Positions 1 through 4,873 of a stretch of DNA of 5,468 bases are shown here, piece by piece (positions within the stretch are counted from its first letter, which is position 1; the number at the start of each line of letters is the position of its first letter). Position numbers and translations under genes: made by a program. Origin of the DNA: an uncultured Devosia sp. Lineage in GTDB: Bacteria > Pseudomonadota > Alphaproteobacteria > Rhizobiales > Devosiaceae. The notes beneath the pieces were generated by a model. The model worked only from the letters and a program-made list of their open reading frames with translations, had not been told where the DNA came from and ran no database searches. Location of the stretch: positions 1 to 5,468 of the forward strand of contig CAMLOA010000166.1 of assembly GCA_946481445.1 (NCBI GenBank). The letters are read 5' to 3'.

Positions 1-1518
1 CAGGTCGCGGGCCTTCAGGCCCTTGGCGACGATGAGCCGGCGTACATCGTCATGGCCATATTCGGTGCATCCGCACATGGGGGTGACGGCAGCAGGATTG
101 TACTTGTCGCCCAGGGTGATGTGCAGCAACTGCTCGACCAGATGGGTGCACGAGCCGCACGAGGCGGAGGCCTTGGTGTGAGCGCGCACACCATCGAGCC
201 CGGTCAGGCCCTTGCCGGTAATCGCGCCGGTGATCTTGCCCTTGCATACGCCGTTGCAGCCGCAGATCTCGGCCTCATCGGGCAGGGCGGCCACGGCGGC
301 CATCGGATCGAGCGCGCCGCCGCCCTGATAGGCCTGGCCAAAGATCAGCGTCTCGCGCATCTCGCTGATATCTGTCTTGCGCCGCAACATGTCGAAGAAC
401 CACGGGCCGTCGCTGGTCTCGCCATAGAGCACAGCCCCGATGATGCGGTTGTCCTTGAGGACCAGGCGCTTGTAGACGCCGGCCGTGGCATCGCGCAGCA
501 CGATTTCCTCGCGATCCTCCGCTTCGGCGAAGTCGCCAGCCGAGAAGAGGTCGATGCCGGTCACCTTGAGCTTGGTTGAGGTAACCGAGCCCTCATAGGC
601 AGCACTCTGGCCGGCCAGGGTCCTGGCGATCACCGTCCCGGACTCGTAGAGCGGGGCCACGAGGCCATAGCAGACGCCACGGTGTTCGGCGCACTCGCCC
701 AGGGCAAATATGTGCGGGTCGTCGGTGCGCATCTGGTCGTCGACCACGATGCCGCGGTTGACGGCAAGGCCGGCCGCCTTGGCCAGGCCCGAGGAGGGAC
801 GGATACCCACCGCCATCACCACCATCTCGCAGGGGATGATGGTACCATCGGCCAGTTCCACGCCCTCGACATGGTCGGTGCCGAGAACCTGCTTGGTGTT
901 GGCTTTGGTGATCACGGTCACGCCGCGGTCCTTGAAGGCTTTCTCCAGCAGGTAGCCGGCCGCGGGATCGAGCTGACGCTCCATCAGGGTGGGCATGAGG
1001 TGCAGGACCGTGACGTCCATGCCCTGCATCTTGAGCCCGGCCGCCGCTTCAAGGCCCAGCAGCCCGCCACCGATGACCACCACCTTGGTTCCCCGGCCCT
1101 TCGCCAGCATCTTCTCGACGTCGTCCAGGTCGCGATAGGTCACCACACCCGGCAGCTGATGGCCGGGCACGGGCGGAATGAATGGCGTGGACCCAGTGGC
1201 GATGACCAGCTTGTCGTAGCTGGCAACGATGCCGTTGGTCGACACCACCGTGCGGGCGGACCGGTCGATCAGCGTCACGGGCGAGGCCTTGTGCAGGGTC
1301 ACGCCATTGGCCGCATACCAGTCGTCGCCATGGGTGATGATCTCTTCATAGGTCTTCTCGCCTGACAGCACGGGCGAAAGCATGAGCCGGTTGTAGTTCA
1401 CGCGCGGCTCGGCGTTGAAGATGGTGACCTCGAACTGGCCGGGAGCCATCTCGAACAGATCCTCCAGCATGCGCCCGGGCGCCATGCCGTTGCCGATGAT
1501 GACCAGCTTTTCTGCCAT
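1..1518 (-). CDS. nirB: NAD(P)H nitrite reductase large subunit, N-terminal 506 residues (3' end outside window)
   Basis: NirB takes electrons from NAD(P)H through FAD and iron-sulfur centres to siroheme, reducing nitrite to ammonium in the cytoplasm. The open frame runs without a stop from ATG at 1518-1516 to the window edge. Residues 5-16 form the FAD-binding Rossmann turn (LVIIGNGMAPGR). Residues 146-157 (VVVIGGGLLGLE) are the NAD(P)H-binding turn. Residues 267-279 (DPHIFALGECAEH) are the second FAD motif. A BFD-like [2Fe-2S] domain follows, with likely ligands Cys419, Cys421, Cys454 and Cys457. A further MCGC pair (Cys482, Cys484) opens the next segment. The family is usually about 800-850 residues, so the siroheme/4Fe-4S domains lie beyond the left edge. 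The start is supported by GTGGA at 1530-1526, 7 nt upstream, and by the Rossmann turn beginning at once. The smaller NasB-type diaphorases share this front half, so the missing C-terminus leaves slight doubt. Confidence 0.93.
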   Translation of the reverse strand, partial: MAEKLVIIGNGMAPGRMLEDLFEMAPGQFEVTIFNAEPRVNYNRLMLSPVLSGEKTYEEIITHGDDWYAANGVTLHKASPVTLIDRSARTVVSTNGIVASYDKLVIATGSTPFIPPVPGHQLPGVVTYRDLDDVEKMLAKGRGTKVVVIGGGLLGLEAAAGLKMQGMDVTVLHLMPTLMERQLDPAAGYLLEKAFKDRGVTVITKANTKQVLGTDHVEGVELADGTIIPCEMVVMAVGIRPSSGLAKAAGLAVNRGIVVDDQMRTDDPHIFALGECAEHRGVCYGLVAPLYESGTVIARTLAGQSAAYEGSVTSTKLKVTGIDLFSAGDFAEAEDREEIVLRDATAGVYKRLVLKDNRIIGAVLYGETSDGPWFFDMLRRKTDISEMRETLIFGQAYQGGGALDPMAAVAALPDEAEICGCNGVCKGKITGAITGKGLTGLDGVRAHTKASASCGSCTHLVEQLLHITLGDKYNPAAVTPMCGCTEYGHDDVRRLIVAKGLKARDL

Positions 1519-1558
1519 GTTGAATTCCACTTCGTATGCTGCCGGTTGCGGACGGGTG

Positions 1559-1624
1559 CAAAAACAAAGGCTGCCAACCGGGTCTCGTCTCGGTCTGGTG
1601 ACCGGTGAGCCAGTTGGCAGCCTT
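1559..1624 (-). terminator. Terminator-like hairpin in the nirB leader
   Basis: Read on the minus strand, AAGGCTGCCAAC (1624-1613) pairs perfectly with GTTGGCAGCCTT (1578-1567). The pairing continues inward by one U-G and two G-C pairs. The interior carries its own small hairpin, CGGTC-ACCA-GACCG (1604-1591). The right arm is followed directly by a T-rich run (1566-1560, seven bases with one G). A long GC-rich stem followed by a T-run, 41 nt before the nirB start codon, is the layout of a leader terminator and not of a gene end, since no gene precedes it. Its 5' arm is shared with the second ANTAR-type hairpin (1627-1616), so the two folds exclude each other. Confidence 0.75.
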
Positions 1625-1653
1625 GCCTGTGCGAAGCGCCCGCCATTGGACGC
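1616..1653 (-). promoter_or_regulatory. Two-hairpin ANTAR-type (NasT-like) antitermination target in the nirB leader
   Basis: Hairpin 1 (1653-1636) is GCGUCC, loop AAUGGC, GGGCGC: six pairs including one U-G. Hairpin 2 (1627-1616) is GGC, loop AAGGCU, GCC: three pairs, possibly extended past a bulge. Both loops have six bases with A at position 1 and G at position 4, and 8 nt separate the hairpins. That is the pattern known for RNA targets of ANTAR-domain antiterminators. Hairpin 2 uses bases of the terminator's 5' arm, so stabilising it would open the downstream stem. NasT proteins control nitrate/nitrite assimilation this way in several Proteobacteria. That a NasT acts here is inference: none is encoded in the window, and the hairpin 2 stem is short. 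Confidence 0.6.
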
Positions 1654-1694
1654 CAGATATTGCTTGGGCACATCTGTGCCGTTGCCCATGGCTT

Positions 1695-1710
1695 TGCAGG
1701 AAGCGTGCCA
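1695..1710 (-). promoter_or_regulatory. Sigma-54 (-24/-12) promoter of nirB
   Basis: The minus strand reads TGGCACGCTTCCTGCA from 1710 to 1695. The consensus is TGGCACG-N4-TTGCA; here the -24 block is perfect and the -12 block is CTGCA, one base off. Exactly 10 nt separate the invariant GG (1709-1708) from GC (1697-1696), as sigma-54 requires. Transcription would begin near 1684, giving a leader of about 165 nt that contains both ANTAR-type hairpins and the terminator-like stem. Sigma-54 promoters need an activator; for nitrite reductase NtrC is the usual candidate, which is inference here. Confidence 0.72.
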
Positions 1711-1823
1711 GTTGAGGCGGGGGCAAATTTTCTTTTTAGATTCAGTGTGTTGGCTACATACGTCTGTTGCGGGGCCATGCGCCGCTCTCTCCAGCAACGC
1801 ACATTCACGCATCAATTTGCTCA

Positions 1824-1853
1824 ATTGCTATGCACGGTGCAGCTGTGCGCAAT
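1824..1853. promoter_or_regulatory. Imperfect dyad, candidate upstream activator site for nirB
   Basis: ATTGC (1824-1828) and GCAAT (1849-1853) flank a GC-rich core that contains GCAC (1832-1835) and GTGC (1845-1848) plus the small palindrome TGCACGGTGCA (1831-1841). The dyad lies roughly 140-170 bp upstream of the predicted sigma-54 start, a usual place for an enhancer. GCAC/GTGC half-sites are typical of NtrC, but the spacing here is 9 bp, whereas the well-known enterobacterial sites have 7 bp. The assignment is therefore weak. Confidence 0.25.
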
Positions 1854-1913
1854 CACTAGCCAACGCTGATTGGGGCAGAGAAGAATGCATCTGAAAAGGG
1901 GTCATCCCGCCCC

Positions 1914-1943
1914 TTGACTCCGTTATGGGATCGATTTCATGAT
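1914..1943 (+). promoter_or_regulatory. Candidate sigma-70 promoter of the LacI-family regulator gene
   Basis: TTGACT (1914-1919) matches the -35 consensus at five of six bases. CATGAT (1938-1943), 18 bp downstream, matches the -10 consensus at four of six. Transcription would begin near 1950. One operator-like palindrome sits between -35 and -10 and the second covers the predicted start, which is ideal for autorepression. The -10 is weak, so the exact boundaries are uncertain. Confidence 0.5.
1923..1942 (+). promoter_or_regulatory. LacI-family operator-like palindrome 1
   Basis: TTATGGGATCGATTTCATGA is centred on the CG at 1932-1933. Its half-sites agree at seven of ten positions. Its left 15-bp block (CGTTATGGGATCGAT, from 1921) recurs exactly at 3055-3069 in front of the binding-protein gene, and 18 of 19 bases match overall. 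A 20-bp palindrome with central CG is the usual LacI-family operator form. Confidence 0.7.
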
Positions 1944-1963
1944 GTGTGGGATCGGTCCCATAA
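1944..1963 (+). promoter_or_regulatory. LacI-family operator-like palindrome 2
   Basis: GTGTGGGATCGGTCCCATAA is centred at 1953-1954. Its half-sites agree at seven of ten positions, and its right half is the mirror image of the TTATGGGA half found in the other two sites. Its centre is exactly 21 bp from that of palindrome 1, two helical turns, so two repressor dimers could sit on the same DNA face. It overlaps the predicted transcription start of the regulator gene. Confidence 0.68.
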
Positions 1964-1988
1964 GGCCGGCGGGAGGAACAGGGCGGCC

Positions 1989-3011
1989 ATGGCCACCATT
2001 ACTGACGTGTCAAAACGCGCGGGAGTCTCGCGCTCGACCGTCTCGCGCGTTGTCGCGGGCAACGGCTATGTCTCGGAGGCCAAGCGCAAGGCCATCGAGC
2101 AGGCCATTGCCGAACTCGGCTACCGACCCAACACCATCGCGCAGGCCCTCCGCTCCAATCGCACCAACATGATCGGTGCGGTGGTGGTGGACGTCGGTAC
2201 ACCCTATTTCGCCAACATGGTCTATGGTCTGCAGCGCGCGACCCGCGGTGCCGGCAAGGCGCTCATGGTGTCGTCGGGCTATGCCGACCAAGACGAAGAG
2301 GCGCGCGCCATCATCGAACTCGTCGACCGCTCCTGTGATGGGATCATTCTCTATCTCGAACGGCCCATGCGCGCAGACGCCGTGGAAATTCTCAGGCGCG
2401 CCCACATCCCCGTCGTGTCGATCGGCGAGAACCAGAGCCCGGTATCCCATGGCCGGGTAATGCTCGACAACTTTACGGGCGCCCGCCTGGCCATGACGCA
2501 CCTGCTCCAGCAGGGGCATCGCAAGATCGTCCATCTCTCAGGACAGGTGGATTTCGGCGATACCATCGCCCGCATGAGGGGCATCGAGGCGGCACTGGGC
2601 GATTTCGGCATGGCCCTGAACGACATCACGATCGTGAACGGCATTTTCCACCAGGAGTTCGGCTACACGGCGACCGCCGAACTCCTCGCTTCGGACCACG
2701 ACTTCACCGCGATCTTCGCCGGTGACGATGACATGGCTGCCGGCGTGCTGCTGGCCCTGCGCGACGGCGGCCGGCGCGTGCCGGAGGATGTCTCGGTCAT
2801 GGGGTTTGACGATGCCTTCCACGCCAAGCACCTGTGGCCCCCGCTGACGACGGTGCGGCAGCCTGTGGATACGCTGGGCGAGGCGGCAGCGGAACTGCTG
2901 CTCAAGCTGCTGGCGAACCCAGGTTCTGGGCCGCTGCAAACGATCATCGAAACCAGTCTCGTGGTGCGGTCGAGCGTCACCGTACCACACAAGGAAAGGG
3001 AGGACGCCTAG
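1989..3011 (+). CDS. LacI-family transcriptional regulator
   Basis: A 340-residue DNA-binding repressor, normal length for the family. Residues 3-24 (TITDVSKRAGVSRSTVSRVV and on) are the LacI helix-turn-helix, with Arg15-Ser16 at the positions that usually read the operator. Residues 45-57 (GYRPNTIAQALRS) contain the hinge helix. From residue 61 follows the periplasmic-binding-protein-like effector domain, with FAGDDDMAAG (243-252), MGFDD (271-275) and PLTTVRQP (285-292). ATG at 1989 is chosen because the helix-turn-helix starts at residue 3, as in homologues, and GGAGG lies at 1972-1976, though the spacing of 12 nt is long. An in-frame TTG at 1914 coincides with the -35 box and would add 25 residues. 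Two likely operators lie in its own promoter and one before the adjacent ABC importer, so it probably represses both until an effector, likely a sugar, binds. The effector cannot be told from sequence. Confidence 0.93.
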   Translation: MATITDVSKRAGVSRSTVSRVVAGNGYVSEAKRKAIEQAIAELGYRPNTIAQALRSNRTNMIGAVVVDVGTPYFANMVYGLQRATRGAGKALMVSSGYADQDEEARAIIELVDRSCDGIILYLERPMRADAVEILRRAHIPVVSIGENQSPVSHGRVMLDNFTGARLAMTHLLQQGHRKIVHLSGQVDFGDTIARMRGIEAALGDFGMALNDITIVNGIFHQEFGYTATAELLASDHDFTAIFAGDDDMAAGVLLALRDGGRRVPEDVSVMGFDDAFHAKHLWPPLTTVRQPVDTLGEAAAELLLKLLANPGSGPLQTIIETSLVVRSSVTVPHKEREDA

Positions 3012-3022
3012 GACTGCGCCGG

Positions 3023-3050
3023 CCGGCCGAGACGCCCCCGCCGGTCAATT
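3023..3050 (+). terminator. Weak hairpin after the regulator gene, possible partial terminator
   Basis: CCGGC (3023-3027) can pair with GCCGG (3040-3044), followed by TCAATTT. The stem is only 5 bp, the loop 12 nt, and the T-run is poor. It lies 11 nt past the regulator stop codon and just before the palindrome at 3057, so some separation of the regulator transcript from the importer transcript is plausible, but read-through is equally possible. Confidence 0.22.
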
Positions 3051-3056
3051 TAGTCG

Positions 3057-3076
3057 TTATGGGATCGATCTCACAT
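3057..3076 (+). promoter_or_regulatory. LacI-family operator-like palindrome 3, upstream of the ABC importer
   Basis: TTATGGGATCGATCTCACAT is centred on the CG at 3066-3067, about 65 bp before the binding-protein start codon. Half-sites agree at seven of ten positions, and the left half equals that of palindrome 1. It implies a separate, regulated promoter for the importer in the 120-bp gap after the regulator gene. I found no convincing -35/-10 pair; TTTAGT (3049-3054) is the best -35 candidate and is poor. Confidence 0.68.
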
Positions 3077-3118
3077 CGAGCCGCGAAAAAAGCATTCCAC
3101 GAGGAGGAGAAACGAAGT

Positions 3119-3124
3119 GGAGGG
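3119..3124 (+). promoter_or_regulatory. Ribosome binding site that favours ATG 3132
   Basis: GGAGGG stands 7 nt before ATG 3132. A second purine-rich block, GAGGAGGAG (3101-3109), stands 7 nt before an in-frame GTG at 3117. Starting at GTG would add MEGTS ahead of a clean signal peptide, so ATG is preferred. The doubled Shine-Dalgarno-like tract may raise translation, which would suit an abundant binding protein. Confidence 0.6.
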
Positions 3125-3131
3125 AACCAGC

Positions 3132-4805
3132 ATGAGAAATTTGAAGATTATCGCACTGTGTACGGCGGGTCTGTCGGCCCTGGCTGTCGCTGCGCCAGTG
3201 GTGGCCCAGGAGGAAGTCATCCTGCGTCTGCTGCCGCATCACACCGACGCCATGGTGGAAAACTACAATCCGAACAACCCCACCGGCCCGCAGCAGCGGA
3301 TGCGTGACTTTGCCTATGAGCCGCTCTGGATCGAGAACTTGTGGAACCCGTCCGAGGACGTGCCGGCGCTCGCCGTGTCCTACGAGATGGCCGAGGATCT
3401 CAAGTCGATCACCTGGAAGCTGCGCGAAGGCGTCAAGTGGAGCGACGGCGAGGACTTCAACGCCGACGACGTCGTGTTCAGCTTCGAATATGCAAAGGCC
3501 CACCCCGACTATCCGATGGGCATCGACGTCTATAACGGCGAGACCGGCAATATCGTCAGCGCCGAGAAGCTCGACGACTACACGGTCCGTTTCAACCTCA
3601 ACGAGCCCGACGGACTCATCCGCCACGGCCTCGGTGGCCTCTACCCGTTGCCTGAACATATCTGGAGCAGCGTGGACGACCCCAAGAACCACGCCAATCT
3701 CAATCCGGTGGCGACAGGGCCATGGACCGAAGTGCGCAACTTCTCGCGCAACGGCTATGAAATCTGCCGCAACGAGCTCAGCCGCTACAATGCCGACAAC
3801 AAGATCGATTGCCTGAGCTTCCCGCAGATGAACGGCAACGAGCAGACTGTGGCGGCCCTGTCGGCCGGCGACCTGGACTGGCTCGGCGACGGTCTCACCG
3901 ACCCGGACGTGACCTTCCTGCCGCAGTCCGAATTCAACAATTACTGGCTTCCGGCCGGCGCCGACGTGAACCTGCAGCTCAACACCACCAAGGCGCCGTT
4001 CAACAATGTCGAGTTCCGCAAGGCGATGAGCGTCGCCATCGATCGCGACACGCTGGTGGACATCTCGACCTTCGGTCTCACCACGCACACCCGCTTCCCC
4101 ATCGGCACCGGCGAAATGTTCAATGCCTGGTACGACGAGGCCGCGCTCGAACCCTATACTTGGCTGATGCAGTATGATCCCGACAAGGCCATCGAGATGC
4201 TCGACGCCGCCGGGTTCGTCGATGCGGATGGCGACGGCTGGCGCGACAATCCCGACGGTACCCCGATCGCCTTCGGCATCTCCATGCCTTCGGGCTGGAC
4301 CGACTGGGTGAATACCGGACAGACCGTGGCCGAGAACCTTCAGGACATCGGCATCAATGCCAGCCTCAAGACCATGGACCAGGGTGCCTGGTTCGATGGT
4401 GTTCCCAGCGGCGATTTCGACGTCTATGTGATGTGGACCAATGGTGGTGCAACCCCGCACAGCCAGTATCATCCCATGTTCAACCCGCGGCAGATGGTCC
4501 CCGGGCAGATCGACTTCCAGGCCATGCATCAGCTGCAGATCCCGGAGGCCCATGACCTGCTCAACCAGTTCCGCGCCACCGCAGACCGCGACGAGCAGCT
4601 TCGCCTCATCACCGAGGTCCACAAGCTGGTTGCCGAGAACGTGCCGGTGATCTCGCTGTTCGCGAATCCGACCTGGTACGAGTACTCGACACGCCGCTTC
4701 ACCGGCTGGGTCACCGAAGAAGATCCGCGCTATCGTCCGCAGGTGCATGACGGCACCCGCGAGCGCGTGTTGCACGCCCTGTCTCTCGTTCCGAACGAGA
4801 ACTAA
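3132..4805 (+). CDS. ABC importer periplasmic substrate-binding protein, family 5 (peptide/nickel/oligosaccharide type)
   Basis: A 557-residue exported protein that captures substrate in the periplasm and delivers it to the inner-membrane permease. Residues 1-25 are a signal peptide: MRNLK, a hydrophobic core, then PVVA before Gln26. There is no lipobox cysteine at the cleavage site, so it should be soluble. Family-5 hallmarks are the YEPL segment (57-71), LREGVKWSDG with FNADDV (97-114), and PFNNVEFRKAMSVAIDR (289-305). An acidic turn at 364-372 (DADGDGWRD) resembles a calcium loop and is common in this family. Length is normal for large family-5 proteins. The regulator before it and the DppB-like permease after it place it first in an importer operon. 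The family carries peptides, nickel, opines and also oligosaccharides such as cellobiose in Thermotoga. LacI-type control makes a sugar or glycoside the better guess, but ligand identity is inference. Confidence 0.92.
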   Translation: MRNLKIIALCTAGLSALAVAAPVVAQEEVILRLLPHHTDAMVENYNPNNPTGPQQRMRDFAYEPLWIENLWNPSEDVPALAVSYEMAEDLKSITWKLREGVKWSDGEDFNADDVVFSFEYAKAHPDYPMGIDVYNGETGNIVSAEKLDDYTVRFNLNEPDGLIRHGLGGLYPLPEHIWSSVDDPKNHANLNPVATGPWTEVRNFSRNGYEICRNELSRYNADNKIDCLSFPQMNGNEQTVAALSAGDLDWLGDGLTDPDVTFLPQSEFNNYWLPAGADVNLQLNTTKAPFNNVEFRKAMSVAIDRDTLVDISTFGLTTHTRFPIGTGEMFNAWYDEAALEPYTWLMQYDPDKAIEMLDAAGFVDADGDGWRDNPDGTPIAFGISMPSGWTDWVNTGQTVAENLQDIGINASLKTMDQGAWFDGVPSGDFDVYVMWTNGGATPHSQYHPMFNPRQMVPGQIDFQAMHQLQIPEAHDLLNQFRATADRDEQLRLITEVHKLVAENVPVISLFANPTWYEYSTRRFTGWVTEEDPRYRPQVHDGTRERVLHALSLVPNEN

Positions 4806-4817
4806 GCGCGGCAGCGT

Positions 4818-4850
4818 CGTGGCGGGGCCTTACTCCCGGGCCTCGCCGCG
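4818..4850 (+). promoter_or_regulatory. Intercistronic hairpin between binding-protein and permease genes
   Basis: GGCGGGGCC (4821-4829) pairs with GGCCTCGCC (4839-4847), giving nine pairs including one G-U. The stem extends outward through 4818-4820 with 4848-4850, around a 9-nt loop. No T-run follows, so it is not a classic terminator. It starts 12 nt after the binding-protein stop and ends before the permease ribosome site GGAGGA (4860-4865). Hairpins at this place in importer operons often protect the upstream message from 3' decay, giving more binding protein than permease; that role is inferred. Confidence 0.6.
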
Positions 4851-4873
4851 GCACTTTCCGGAGGACAGGACCG

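Larger units (their letters stand above)
1519..1988. other. 470-bp divergent intergenic region, regulatory, no gene
   Basis: This gap separates nirB (leftward) from the LacI-family regulator gene (rightward). I see no convincing protein or stable RNA gene in it; the open frames crossing it lack family features. From left to right it holds the nirB ribosome site, a terminator-like stem, two ANTAR-type hairpins, a sigma-54 promoter (all minus strand), an A/T-rich tract around 1725-1745, a GC-rich dyad at 1824-1853, and then the plus-strand regulator promoter with two operator-like palindromes. The A/T-rich tract lies between the sigma-54 promoter and the dyad, where a DNA-bending protein such as IHF often binds, but I could not match an IHF consensus there. 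Confidence 0.8.

Noticed and set aside
961..975. GGGATCGA inside nirB, resembling the operator core
   Set aside because: There is no symmetric partner half and it lies within conserved coding sequence; expected by chance.
682..1365. A 227-codon plus-strand open frame across the nirB region (and another at 52-579)
   Set aside because: They lie antisense to nirB, are rich in His/Gly/Asp as expected from reversed codons, and have no family motifs, whereas the minus strand has continuous NirB motifs.
1415..1894. A 159-codon plus-strand open frame crossing the nirB start and leader
   Set aside because: It overlaps the conserved NirB N-terminus, the hairpins and the sigma-54 promoter, and its translation has no recognisable features.
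1896..1915. Inverted repeat AAGGGG / CCCCTT just before the regulator promoter, terminator-like on the minus strand
   Set aside because: The stem is only 6 bp, the T-run is short, and no gene ends there on either strand; probably chance in GC-rich DNA.
2336..2346. TGATGGGATCA inside the regulator gene, resembling an operator half-site
   Set aside because: It lacks the central CG and the second half-site, and the bases are explained by coding sequence (Cys-Asp-Gly-Ile-Ile).
3117..3131. GTG at 3117 as the binding-protein start
   Set aside because: It has a usable ribosome site but adds five residues with an acidic one ahead of an otherwise standard signal peptide; ATG 3132 with GGAGGG at 7 nt is better.
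3057..4775. A 572-codon open frame on the minus strand opposite the binding-protein gene
   Set aside because: It is a mirror of the GC-rich codon pattern of the plus-strand gene; the plus strand shows a signal peptide and family-5 motifs, while the reverse translation shows no recognisable domain.
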